The notes under the pieces were generated by a model, which had not been told where the DNA came from, did not search any database, and saw nothing but the letters and a program-made list of their open reading frames with translations. DNA of 64,000 nucleotides from Bradyrhizobium algeriense (GTDB lineage: Bacteria; Pseudomonadota; Alphaproteobacteria; Rhizobiales; Xanthobacteraceae), in NCBI RefSeq assembly GCF_036924595.1, contig NZ_JAZHRV010000001.1, positions 5,704,001 to 5,768,000 of the forward strand. The letters are read 5' to 3'. A program made the position numbers and the translations under genes. Below, in pieces: positions 1 through 8,295 of this stretch. Position 1 is the first letter of the stretch, and the number at the start of each line of letters is the position of its first letter.

Positions 1-519
1 ATTCCCGACGGCGCATCACTCATGATCGGCCTCGGGACCACGCCCGAATATGTCGCGCAGGCGCTGTCCAATCGTCAGGATTTGAGGATCATTACCAACA
101 ACCTGAACGTGGCAGCGGCGTTCGCGCGCAATCCAGACGTCGAAATCACGATCGCCGGGGGGACACTGCGTCCCCTCGACCGTGACATCGTCGGCGACGC
201 CGCAGTACGGTTTTTTTCTGGTTTCAAGGCGGATTTCGGAATTTTCGGGGTCGGCGGCATAGATCAAGATGGCGCCCTGCTCGATTTTCACTCGGATGAG
301 TTTCAGGCGCGTCAGGCCATCGTTGCCAATTGTCGGATCGCCCTGCTGGTCGCCGACGTCAGCAAGTTTGGCCGCAACGCTACAGTGCGCGGCGGCCATC
401 TTGGCGAATGCCATCATTTCTTCACCGACAAGCCATTGCCGGCAGGGTTTCGTTCGATCGCCGAACAATACGCGGATCGGATACATACCGCCAGCGATGG
501 CGCCGTAGACGCCGCGTAA
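1..519 (+). CDS. DeoR/GlpR-family transcriptional regulator, C-terminal part (5' end outside window)
   Basis: The reading frame is open from base 1, so the gene begins upstream and the DNA-binding winged helix is not visible. The 172 visible residues match the DeoR C-terminal sensor domain, an ISOCOT-like fold that binds phosphorylated sugars: GLGTTPEYVA near the start, the strand ITNNLNVA, then IAGGTLRP, GVGGID and VADVSKFGR. This family usually represses sugar or glycerol-phosphate catabolic operons and is released by the phosphosugar. The next gene, a phosphate cotransporter, starts 45 bases downstream, but nothing shows that it is the target. Family identity is firm; the ligand is unknown. 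Confidence 0.85.
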   Translation: MPDGASLMIGLGTTPEYVAQALSNRQDLRIITNNLNVAAAFARNPDVEITIAGGTLRPLDRDIVGDAAVRFFSGFKADFGIFGVGGIDQDGALLDFHSDEFQARQAIVANCRIALLVADVSKFGRNATVRGGHLGECHHFFTDKPLPAGFRSIAEQYADRIHTASDGAVDAA

Positions 520-564
520 GTCAGACGGCTCAGTTCGTCGACTTGTTCCAGGAGAGCATCGATC

Positions 565-2214
565 ATGTCCCCGCTGATTTCCCTGATCGATCTCGCCGGC
601 TCGATCGCGCTTCTGCTTTGGGGCACACACATGGTGCAGACCGGCGTGCAGCGCGCGTTCGGCTCGAAATTGCGCTCCATTCTGGGTCGTGCCTTGCGTA
701 ACCGCCTTCGCGCCTTCCTCGCCGGCGTGGGCGTTACTGCTCTGCTCCAAAGCAGCACCGCCACCGGACTGATGACGGCCGGCTTCGCAGCAGGAGGTCT
801 GGTGGGGTTGGTCCCGGCTCTCGCGGTCATGTTGGGTGCCAACGTGGGGACGACCCTGATCGTGCAAGTTCTCTCGTTCGATGTCGTGCTGATCTCTCCA
901 GCACTCATTCTGCTCGGCATGGTGATGTTCCGCAGGGATTCGCGAACCCAAGCACACGATCTCGGTCGCGTGTTCATCGGCCTTGGCTTGATGCTGCTTG
1001 CGTTGCACCAGCTTCTTAGTCTCATGACTGGCTACGAGGATTCACCCGTCTTGAGCATGGTGTTGGGCGCCGTTTCCGCCTCGTGGCTTCTGGACGTATT
1101 TCTGGCGGCTTTGCTGACTTGGGCTGCCCATTCGAGCGTCGCCATCGTCCTGTTCATCATCTCGTTAGCGATGAAGGGCGTGGTTCCTGCTGACGCCGCG
1201 TTTGCTCTTGTTCTCGGTGCAAATCTCGGCACGGCCATCAATCCCCTCTTGGAGGGTCCCCGAGGCGACGATCTGGCGGCAAAACGGCTTCCAATAGGCA
1301 ATCTGATCGGACGTATCCTGGGCGTTGCCATAACGATAGGTTTTCTCGGCCCGATCAGTTATTTCATGGCCGCGATCGAGCCAACCAGCGCGCGTGCAGT
1401 GGCCGATTTTCACACCCTTTTCAATGTTGCGGTGGCTGCCGTATCCCTGCCGCTTCTGGGGCCCTATGCGTCGCTGTTGCGCCGCTGGCTCCCAGAAAAC
1501 ATCAACCCGGCTGACCCGGCACGGCCACTCTATCTCGATTCCGCGGCTAAGGAGACACCCATCGTCGCGCTCGGCGCAGCATCTCGCGAGGCGCTACGGC
1601 TTGCCGACGTGCTTGAGGAAATGCTCCAAGGAGTGAACGCGGGACTAGCGAAGGGAAACCGAAGATTGCTGGTTGAGACCCGCCGGCGTGAAGACGTGCT
1701 GGATAAGCTGAATATCGCAATCAAGGCCTACCTTACGTCGCTTGATCCAGAAGAGTTAAATCCCGCGGATCATCGTCGTCTGAATGAGATTTTGACATTC
1801 ACGATGAATATTGAGCAGGCCGGCGACGTAGTCGACCGAAATTTTTTGCCGCACGCCTCCAAGAGGCTCAAGCGAGGCCTGGTGTTTTCCGAGGAGGAGC
1901 AAAAGGAGCTGACCGCCATGATCGAGCGCCTATCCGTCAATCTGAAAACGGCAGCATCGCTACTCGTCACTGAAGATCAGCGGACCGCTCGCCTGCTGGT
2001 GGACGAAAAAGTCGCGTTCAGGGACGCCGAAACCAAAGCGACAGCTTCGCACGTCAACCGACTGCGCAATGGCGATCTCCAGGCCGCTCAGGCCAGTTCG
2101 ATCCATCTCGATCTATTGCGGGATATCAAGCTGATCAATTCCCATATCGTGGCTGCCGCGGCGTATCCGGTGCTGGAGCGCAGCGGCGCGCTTCTGCCAA
2201 GCCGCGTGACGTAG
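565..2214 (+). CDS. Na+/phosphate cotransporter family protein with C-terminal PhoU-like domain
   Basis: This 549-residue inner-membrane protein has the internal duplication of the Na/Pi cotransporter (NptA/YjbB) family. QSSTATG (about residues 62-68) and GANVGTT (91-97) are mirrored by HSSVAIV (189-195) and GANLGTA (218-224). About eight hydrophobic segments fill residues 1-300. Residues 340-540 are charged and helical like PhoU, as in YjbB-type proteins. The start is the ATG after a CAGGAGAG ribosome binding site. It probably moves phosphate with sodium across the inner membrane; in E. coli YjbB the reported direction is export, so direction is left open here. No Pho box was recognised upstream. 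Confidence 0.88.
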   Translation: MSPLISLIDLAGSIALLLWGTHMVQTGVQRAFGSKLRSILGRALRNRLRAFLAGVGVTALLQSSTATGLMTAGFAAGGLVGLVPALAVMLGANVGTTLIVQVLSFDVVLISPALILLGMVMFRRDSRTQAHDLGRVFIGLGLMLLALHQLLSLMTGYEDSPVLSMVLGAVSASWLLDVFLAALLTWAAHSSVAIVLFIISLAMKGVVPADAAFALVLGANLGTAINPLLEGPRGDDLAAKRLPIGNLIGRILGVAITIGFLGPISYFMAAIEPTSARAVADFHTLFNVAVAAVSLPLLGPYASLLRRWLPENINPADPARPLYLDSAAKETPIVALGAASREALRLADVLEEMLQGVNAGLAKGNRRLLVETRRREDVLDKLNIAIKAYLTSLDPEELNPADHRRLNEILTFTMNIEQAGDVVDRNFLPHASKRLKRGLVFSEEEQKELTAMIERLSVNLKTAASLLVTEDQRTARLLVDEKVAFRDAETKATASHVNRLRNGDLQAAQASSIHLDLLRDIKLINSHIVAAAAYPVLERSGALLPSRVT

Positions 2215-2256
2215 TCGCCGCACGACGTGTCGAGCACGGCAATCGCAAATTATGAC

Positions 2257-2283
2257 AAAAAAGCCCTGTCTGAAGGACGGGGC
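2257..2283 (-). terminator. Intrinsic terminator downstream of the TonB receptor relic
   Basis: Read on the minus strand, an 8-bp stem with one G-T pair (GCCCCGTC / GACAGGGC) and a short loop is followed by six T. It lies 26 bases beyond the end of the receptor fragment, where the terminator of an intact receptor gene would be expected. Confidence 0.6.
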
Positions 2284-2308
2284 CTCTAGTTTTGCTAGCT
2301 GTGAACTT

Positions 2309-2480
2309 TCAGGAGGTTGTCCATTCGATCTGATTGGTCTTCGCGTTGAAGAGATTGAGCACGTCGAGCTGCAGTCGCACGCCATTATCGAATCGGTAGC
2401 CAGCCCGTGCGTTGAAGATCAGCGTATCCTGCGAGCGGACGCTGTCGTCATCGATCAGGGGGCGCGGCCCTTCGCCTTCG
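2309..2480 (-). pseudogene. C-terminal remnant of a TonB-dependent outer-membrane receptor
   Basis: About 50 residues read as the last beta-strands of a TonB-dependent receptor: LIDDDSVRSQDTLIFNARAG, then YRFDNGVRLQLDVLNLFNAK and TNQIE. Intact receptors continue after NQIE with an aromatic closing strand; here the frame runs into a premature stop (WTTS then stop). Upstream, toward 2575, the translation becomes unrelated low-quality sequence. No plug or barrel sequence is present, so this is a decayed tail, not a partial active gene. A terminator remains just downstream. Family identity rests on the conserved YRF-x-NGVRLQLDVLNLF pattern. Confidence 0.75.
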
Positions 2481-2644
2481 GCAGCGCAACTGCGGCGGTT
2501 GCAAGCAATAGCCGCCATCCGCCACCTCTCGCATACCACCCCCGCGAAAGATAAATTGCTACACTCGCCTTGCAACCGCGAGACGGTAGCAATCCCGGTA
2601 TGATGTCACAATCAAAAATGATGCGACTGCGAGTATAGCACGCA

Positions 2645-3697
2645 TCACCATCCAAAAATGCGTTCGCCCAGCCAGTAGCTGCCAACGATGGCGACCGCAA
2701 CGGACGCGATCCGCGGCGTCAATGATGCGCCGCGTCCGCGCGTCAAAACGGCCAGCGTCGGCAGGAACAGCGCGACAAAGATCAATTGCCCGATCTCGAC
2801 GCCGACATTGAATCCGACGAGCGCCCGCACGATCGCCGCCCCTTTCAGGCCGAGTTCGCCGAGTGCCGATGCGAAGCCGAAGCCGTGCACGAGGCCAAAG
2901 ACAAAACTCCAGATCCAGCGGCGCCGATCGGGTTCGGTCACAAGCAGATTTTCCAGCGCGACCCAGACGATGCTCGCCGCGATTAGCGGTTCGATGATCC
3001 GCTCCGGAATGGTCAGAATATCAAGTGTGGCAATTGAGAGTGTCACGCTATGCGCAAGCGTAAACGCTGTGACAATGCGGACGACGGACCAAAAACCTTG
3101 AGCGGTTGCAAGCAGTGCTACCAAGAACAGCAGATGGTCGTAACCGGTGATGATGTGCTCGATGCCCAGCTTGACGAAATCGAACCATCCGGTCGCCACG
3201 GGGCGGTCCACGTCGATCGCGACTTTCCGTAATGGTTCCTCAAAGCTAACCTGCCGCTCGCCGTTGGCTGTCCCCAAATTTCCCAACGTTCGATAATGCT
3301 CGCCCAGAAGCTCGCTCCAGTCCTCGGCAATCTCGAGGCGGCCGTGCGAGGCATCACAGCCGAACTCGATCTCGATCGTGGCGCGAGCATCGTTGGCGCC
3401 GGCACCGCCGATCCGTACGCGGCCCATCCGGCAGCGCGCACTGCCGAGTTCGACCGAAAGTGTCTGGCGGGCGTATTCGGCAATTCGCTCCGCTGCTGGC
3501 CGATCGCCGTTGACCGCAGACGCAAGCAGTTCGACGGATCTGTTCGGTATTTCGGGCAGCACGATCGACAGCGCGTAATGCAGCCGATTGTCGATGAGTT
3601 CGATTCGCACAAGCGCCGTCGTGGTCGCGTGGGCAAGCGCGAAGGCCGGCCACAGTAAGGCCAGTGCCAACCACGTCCGCAAGACGCGTCCGATCAT
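2645..3697 (-). CDS. HupE/UreJ-like secreted-domain membrane protein
   Basis: This 350-residue protein has a signal peptide (about 1-22, ending ALAHA), a roughly 150-residue extracytoplasmic domain, and six or so membrane helices. The first helix region carries GIEHIITGYDHLLFL (His181, Asp187, His188); more histidines lie in later helices (AHS 216, VHGFGF 271). This is the HupE/UreJ_2 pattern; HupE and UreJ are linked to nickel transport, but this longer subfamily has no settled substrate. The ATG at 3697 overlaps the stop of the DUF4340 gene (ATGA), so it is the last gene of a translationally coupled operon. An in-frame ORF extending further upstream is rejected because it runs antisense-like through that gene. 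Confidence 0.82.
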   Translation of the reverse strand: MIGRVLRTWLALALLWPAFALAHATTTALVRIELIDNRLHYALSIVLPEIPNRSVELLASAVNGDRPAAERIAEYARQTLSVELGSARCRMGRVRIGGAGANDARATIEIEFGCDASHGRLEIAEDWSELLGEHYRTLGNLGTANGERQVSFEEPLRKVAIDVDRPVATGWFDFVKLGIEHIITGYDHLLFLVALLATAQGFWSVVRIVTAFTLAHSVTLSIATLDILTIPERIIEPLIAASIVWVALENLLVTEPDRRRWIWSFVFGLVHGFGFASALGELGLKGAAIVRALVGFNVGVEIGQLIFVALFLPTLAVLTRGRGASLTPRIASVAVAIVGSYWLGERIFGW

Positions 3698-4215
3698 GGC
3701 GCGCCTCCCAACTGCTCCCACGCCTCTGGGACGAAGCCGGGGAGCAATGCGATCTCGCGCTTGTCGTCGAGCCTCGCGTAGCGTGACAGGCCGAGCAGAT
3801 TGGCTGCGCCAAATGAGATCGCAAAGCTGTCGGCCCCGGATCCCCTGAGGATCACACGGGACCGTGGCGGATCCAGGCCGAACTGCGCAACATCGACGCC
3901 GGCAAGTTCGGCATCGGTCAGGATCCGCTCCGGCCCTGAATTGCGCAGGAGCGTGACCGCACCCTCGAGGCGCGCCTCGAACCCTGCCGTCACCGTCCCT
4001 CGCTCCGCCCGCCAACCGCTCTCACCGCGCACAAAGTACCACCGCCTATCACCACTGGTCACCTCGACCTCGCGGACCTGCTCGGCCGGAATGGTCAGGA
4101 GTCCGGCGGGCCTGAACGGCGCGAGTCCCGGACCACCTCGACCGCCGGTGAAGGCAAGTGCTGCGAGGAACGCCGTCGCGGCGAGCGCAGCGGCGATCCA
4201 GGCGAAGCGGTTCAT
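3694..4215 (-). CDS. DUF4340 domain-containing protein
   Basis: About 173 residues: one N-terminal membrane anchor (MNRFAWIAAALAATAFLAAL) followed by a small extracytoplasmic domain containing REVEVTSGDRRWYFVRGESG and LDPPRSRVILRG, typical of DUF4340 proteins encoded beside GldG-like ABC genes. The start at 4215 is preferred over an ATG five codons upstream because it forms an ATGA overlap with the preceding gene, like the other junctions here. Its own stop overlaps the HupE-like start. It probably works in the envelope as an accessory of the ABC system; the molecular role of DUF4340 is not established. Confidence 0.8.
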   Translation of the reverse strand: MNRFAWIAAALAATAFLAALAFTGGRGGPGLAPFRPAGLLTIPAEQVREVEVTSGDRRWYFVRGESGWRAERGTVTAGFEARLEGAVTLLRNSGPERILTDAELAGVDVAQFGLDPPRSRVILRGSGADSFAISFGAANLLGLSRYARLDDKREIALLPGFVPEAWEQLGGAP

Positions 4216-5696
4216 CGCCGCCGCCACCACATCGCAACCCCGGCAAGGGCGACCAGGCCCGGCATCAGCAGTACCGTGACGATGAAGATGCCGCGCATCT
4301 GTGCGCCGGTAAGCGTCACCGTCGGCAAGACCTCGACCGGGGGCTTCATGGTCGGCGCCCTCTCCTCGCGCGTCAGCCAGGCGATCCCTGCGAGCACGAC
4401 ATCGGAATTGCCGAGATAAGGAAAGAAAGAATTGGAAACGAAGTCAGCGTCGCCCGCGACGATCAGGCGAAAGGGCTTGGCTGCTTCGGTGATGCGTCCT
4501 TCGGACGCAAGCACGATGATCCGCGCTGCGGGCGGTCCGGTCTCCGGCTCCACCCGCTTTCCGAGACGATCGCTGATGATGTAGCTCTCCGTGCTGCTGG
4601 TCGCCAGCGGTACGACCCGCACGTCGGCTGCCGCCACAGTCTCAAGCGGCCGCGCACCCGGATAGAACGATAGCGAAAGTCCGCGCGTGACCGGATGGGT
4701 CCCGTAGCGTGATACGGCGATCATCTGTTCATCCGTAAAATAGTGATCCCTGGGGTCGACGATCACGCCGTCGCCGATCTTGACACCAGCCCGGGCCAGA
4801 ACTGCTGCGATGCTGTCGTCCAGCACATAGTCTGGCTCGACGAGGACCATCGCCGAGCCGCCGCGCTCCAGATAGCGGCGCAACAGTTCGCTTTCCTTCG
4901 GGCTATAGGCAGTTCGGGGATTGGCCTCGACCAGCACAGCGCAATCATCCGGGATCGCCTGTCCGGTCGCGAACGATACTTTTCGCGCGACCAGCCCGAG
5001 CTTCTCCAGCGCACGCCGGAGCCGTCCGATGCCATGCTGCTCCATCTGCACGACCGCCAGCCCCGAGGCATCGTGATGGTGACTCTGAGCGCCCTCGAAA
5101 TGCGTATGGAATTCGAAATTATCGATATCGTACTCACCATGGCCGGCGGCGAAGCAAACCACCATCTCGCGCTGGCGCATCAATCGCAGCAAGCCGAGCG
5201 CAATCTCCCGGTCGTCGGTGGTGACCACCTCGATGCGGCGGTCGCCGGCGCGCAGCACGGCGGAATTGTAGGTGCGGACACCGAGGCTGTTCGCCAGTGC
5301 CGGGCTCTGGTCGGCATCGATCAGTTGCACGTGAAAGTTGGGGTTTTGCCGCTCGAGCTGGCTGAGCATGGTGGTCAGCGCCCGGGCGCCGGGATTCTGC
5401 TTCTGATAGAAATAGGCGACGTCGATCGGCTCCTTCAGTGCGAGCACCAGGTCACGCGCCTCGGCTGACGGCGTGAACGCCTTCTCGCGCGTGAGGTCGA
5501 GATAGGCGTCGTGGCGAAACAGCGCGACATTGGCGAGAATCGCGACGGTCAGGGCAGCACCGACAACAAGCACCGCGGTGACGACACGGCTCGTTGACCC
5601 AATCCGGACCGGCAGCTTGAGCCCCGCCGCGAACAGGAGTGCAAGCGCGGCGACGACACCGAAAAACCAGCCGATGTTGGCCAGCTCCGCACTCAT
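4212..5696 (-). CDS. GldG-like ABC-associated protein (Gld-type auxiliary subunit)
   Basis: The protein has 494 residues: two membrane helices near the N-terminus (about 8-27 and 38-60), a large extracytoplasmic domain, and a C-terminal helix ending WWRRR. The middle contains the GldG-type region: DLTREKAFTPSAEA, then PIDVAYFYQKQNPGA, FAAGHGEYDID, a VEANPRTAYSPKES loop, YLERGGSAMVLVEP and VAGDADFVSN. In Flavobacterium, GldA, GldF and GldG form an ABC transporter needed for gliding; related sets are widespread in non-gliding bacteria with unknown cargo. The start at 5696 overlaps the permease stop (ATGA). A histidine-rich patch (EGAQSHHHDASG) may be a metal-binding or lineage-specific insertion. 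Confidence 0.8.
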   Translation of the reverse strand: MSAELANIGWFFGVVAALALLFAAGLKLPVRIGSTSRVVTAVLVVGAALTVAILANVALFRHDAYLDLTREKAFTPSAEARDLVLALKEPIDVAYFYQKQNPGARALTTMLSQLERQNPNFHVQLIDADQSPALANSLGVRTYNSAVLRAGDRRIEVVTTDDREIALGLLRLMRQREMVVCFAAGHGEYDIDNFEFHTHFEGAQSHHHDASGLAVVQMEQHGIGRLRRALEKLGLVARKVSFATGQAIPDDCAVLVEANPRTAYSPKESELLRRYLERGGSAMVLVEPDYVLDDSIAAVLARAGVKIGDGVIVDPRDHYFTDEQMIAVSRYGTHPVTRGLSLSFYPGARPLETVAAADVRVVPLATSSTESYIISDRLGKRVEPETGPPAARIIVLASEGRITEAAKPFRLIVAGDADFVSNSFFPYLGNSDVVLAGIAWLTREERAPTMKPPVEVLPTVTLTGAQMRGIFIVTVLLMPGLVALAGVAMWWRRR

Positions 5697-6394
5697 CGCT
5701 GCGCCAGTCCCCACGTTGCGAGGAACAGCGCGAGCATGCTCGCGGTGACGAAATAGCCGACATCCGACAGGAAAACCGAGCCCGAGACCATCGGCTTGAA
5801 ATGGCCGATCAGCGACAGGTTGATGGCAACGCTGTCGAACGGCGGCGGCAGCAGATAGGAGACCGAATCGGCGAACCAAAGCATTAGAAAGGTGCCGATC
5901 GACAGTGCTGCGGCGACGACCTGATTTTCCGTCAAGCTCGACATCAGGAGACCGACTGCAACAAGAAGCGAGGCGTGCAGCATCAGCGCCAGATAACCCG
6001 CATAGATCGGCCCCCAATCCGGCTCGCCGTAGCGATCCAGGATCAATGCATAGAGCAGGGATGCTGCAAACATGCCGAGCACGAGCGTCAGCGTGGCCGC
6101 ATACTTCGCAAGTACGATGGACAATTCGCCCACCGGGGCGGTGAGCAACAGCTCGAGCGTTTCCGATCGCCGCTCCTCGGCAAAGCTGCGCATGGTCAAT
6201 ACCGGTACCAGCAGGATCGACAGCACGTACATCTGGTGGAGAATGTACTGCAGATTGGCGACCTTGGTTGTGAACAGCGTGAGGCTGAACGTGTAGCCGA
6301 GCACCAGCAGGAACACGGCGGAAACCGTGTAGCCGATCGGCGATGCCAGAATCGCGTTCAATTCCTTGGCAAACAGAATGCGCAGCGTTTTCAT
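5693..6394 (-). CDS. ABC-2 type permease (GldF-like)
   Basis: A 233-residue protein with six predicted membrane helices and the ABC-2 permease layout: KTLRILFAKELNAILASPIG at the N-terminus, then a helix, an amphipathic stretch with VPVLTMRSFAEERRSETLEL, and four further helices. The MRSFAEER-x-x-x-T-x-E-L-L-L-T-A-P motif is the usual mark of GldF/NosY-like exporters. The start at 6394 is chosen because it makes an ATGA overlap with the ATPase stop. With the ATPase and the GldG-like protein it should form one inner-membrane exporter or mechanically acting complex. Confidence 0.85.
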   Translation of the reverse strand: MKTLRILFAKELNAILASPIGYTVSAVFLLVLGYTFSLTLFTTKVANLQYILHQMYVLSILLVPVLTMRSFAEERRSETLELLLTAPVGELSIVLAKYAATLTLVLGMFAASLLYALILDRYGEPDWGPIYAGYLALMLHASLLVAVGLLMSSLTENQVVAAALSIGTFLMLWFADSVSYLLPPPFDSVAINLSLIGHFKPMVSGSVFLSDVGYFVTASMLALFLATWGLAQR

Positions 6395-7143
6395 GTCAGG
6401 GACAAGAACCACTCTTCAAGATCGGGCGTCTCGGCAATAGCCCGCACGCCGAGCAGACGGCCATTGAGCAGGACCGCGACCCGATCGGACGTCTTTTGCA
6501 CTTCGCTCAGGATATGCGAGCTCATCAGCACCGTGTGACGACCGGCAAGCGAGCGGATCAATTGCCGCATCTCGATGATTTGGCGTGGGTCGAGACCATT
6601 GGTCGGCTCGTCGAGAATGAGAATATCTGGATCGTGGATCAGCGCCTGCGCAAGCGCGGTCCGCTGGCGATAGCCGCGCGATAGCTTCCCGGTGGGCTTA
6701 TCGAGCACGGCGGACAGCGCCAGCCGAGCGACCACGCGCGCAACCGCGCTTGCGATTTCTCGCTCGGGTACGCCGCGCAGCCGCGCCATGAAGGTGAGGA
6801 ATTCACCGACGCGCATGTGGTGATAGAGCGGCGCCGATTCAGGCACGTAACCGATACGCCGGCGCACCGCGAGCGAATCGTTGAGGACGTCCAGCCCGGC
6901 CACGGTCAGGCGGCCGGCAGATGGTAGAAGATAGCCCGCAAGCAGCCGCATGAAAGTGGTCTTGCCGGAGCCATTTGGCCCGAGCAATCCGAATATTTCC
7001 CCGGCTCGGACGTCGAGCGTCAATCGGTCAAGCGCCGAAACCGAGCCGTAGGTTTTGCTCACATCGATCGCGGAGATGGCCGGCGCATCCGCCCTCGCGG
7101 TCGATATACCGCCGGGCACTGCATCGCTCGGCATGATGGTCAT
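6391..7143 (-). CDS. ABC transporter ATP-binding protein (GldA-like)
   Basis: This 250-residue ATPase has all nucleotide-binding motifs: Walker A GPNGSGKTT (about 55-63), signature LSRGY in place of LSGGQ (154-158), Walker B ILILDEP (174-180) and an H-loop histidine in MSSHILSE (about 210). The LSRGYRQR signature is common in ABC-2 and Gld-type exporters. The ATG at 7143 is used; an in-frame TTG four codons upstream is less likely. It is the first of the ATGA-coupled set and starts 67 bases after the lactonase-like gene, so both probably share a transcript. Confidence 0.88.
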   Translation of the reverse strand: MTIMPSDAVPGGISTARADAPAISAIDVSKTYGSVSALDRLTLDVRAGEIFGLLGPNGSGKTTFMRLLAGYLLPSAGRLTVAGLDVLNDSLAVRRRIGYVPESAPLYHHMRVGEFLTFMARLRGVPEREIASAVARVVARLALSAVLDKPTGKLSRGYRQRTALAQALIHDPDILILDEPTNGLDPRQIIEMRQLIRSLAGRHTVLMSSHILSEVQKTSDRVAVLLNGRLLGVRAIAETPDLEEWFLSLT

Positions 7144-7209
7144 GCAAGGTCCCAAAAACGCAACGCCGGTCGGCCGGGTCGACTCGAAGGAGCCCAGCCG
7201 AATGAGTCC

Positions 7210-8070
7210 TCAATCGTAGAATTCGGGCGCCTTCTTCGTCGCCTTGAAGATCTCGGGGTCATGCCCGTAGAAGATCTGAGCGTTGTTGGCGTCGCGGATG
7301 AGACGAATGCGCTGATAGCTGTTGTACGCATCTCCTGGCGATTGCGTACCCGGGATCGGCGGAATCAGATTCTTGTCGAGATTTTCCTTCAGGTAGACAA
7401 CGTCACTCGTGAGGATGACGGACCCCGTCTTCGGAAGTTTCACTACCACGAACTGACTGCCGGGCGTATGGCCGGGCGCGCGCATGACGCGCACGGAACC
7501 ATCATCGAACAGGTCGAGATCGCCATTGAGGCGGACGATGTTCATCTTCTTGGTGTCGGCGAAGTCGCCTGGGATGTAGTAAATCGAAAACCCGACATCC
7601 GGCCACCAGGCAGCCTTCAGCTCGTCATTCTGCACCACGAGCGTGGCATTGGGAAACTGTCCGACATTGCCGCCATGGTCGAGGTGGAGGTGACCTGCCA
7701 CTACGTACTTGATGTCATCCGTCTTCAGGCCGATCTTTGCGAGTTGAGCGGGGATCGCGTCGTCCTTAGTCATCTTTAGGCCAAATCCCTTGGCCAGCGG
7801 TCCCCACCAGCCTTCGGGATCCGTGATCGTCTTGTCGTTGTTGCCGGTATCGATGATGACGTTGCCCTTGGGATGCTTCAGCACATAGAAGCTCACGGGC
7901 GCCCAATCGATGTTGCCCTGGCCGCCCATCTGCAGGGCGGCCTTCGGGAAGCCTCCCAGCGAACCGGATGTGAAGACGTAAAGTTTCGGACCCTCTTGTG
8001 CGGGGGCCGGCGCGGCCATCGCCGCAAAGCCGAGCGCCACAGCTAGACTCAAGGCAACATGCTTCGTCAT
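7210..8070 (-). CDS. Exported metallo-beta-lactamase-fold hydrolase, N-acyl homoserine lactonase-like
   Basis: A 286-residue protein with a cleavable signal peptide (about 1-24, ending APAPAQ) and a complete two-metal site: HLHLDHGG (His127, His129, Asp131, His132), His201 in APGHTPGS, Asp223 in TSDVVYL and His270 in YGHDPE. Arrangement and length fit the AttM/AiiA-like lactonase branch, enzymes that open acyl-homoserine lactones, but lactonases for other substrates share these residues and the substrate cannot be read from sequence. Export to the periplasm is unusual for the classical AHL lactonases, which are cytoplasmic. A strong AAAGGAGG ribosome binding site precedes the ATG. It is probably the first gene of the transcript that continues into the ABC/GldG operon. 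Confidence 0.8.
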   Translation of the reverse strand: MTKHVALSLAVALGFAAMAAPAPAQEGPKLYVFTSGSLGGFPKAALQMGGQGNIDWAPVSFYVLKHPKGNVIIDTGNNDKTITDPEGWWGPLAKGFGLKMTKDDAIPAQLAKIGLKTDDIKYVVAGHLHLDHGGNVGQFPNATLVVQNDELKAAWWPDVGFSIYYIPGDFADTKKMNIVRLNGDLDLFDDGSVRVMRAPGHTPGSQFVVVKLPKTGSVILTSDVVYLKENLDKNLIPPIPGTQSPGDAYNSYQRIRLIRDANNAQIFYGHDPEIFKATKKAPEFYD

Positions 8071-8295
8071 AGCGTGTCCTCCTTTGCCTTTGTTTTACGG
8101 GCTGTCTGTGCAGCCACAGAGCTTGACCCGAAGCGGTCGGACCAGCCATCCAAGAATAGATTGAGGACCCCACCAAACGCAAGTTGGGAATGCCATCGAA
8201 AACAGGCCCCGCTCGGTCAAAGCTGCCATTTGCCGGCCTTTTTCTTGACCTTCAGGACGTTCGCCGGCGGCGTGGCCGTGAGCTGTGGCGCCTCT

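Noticed and set aside
3698..4015. Upstream extension of the HupE-like frame
   Set aside because: It reads through the DUF4340 gene in another frame and lacks a start signal; the ATGA overlap at 3697 is the natural start.
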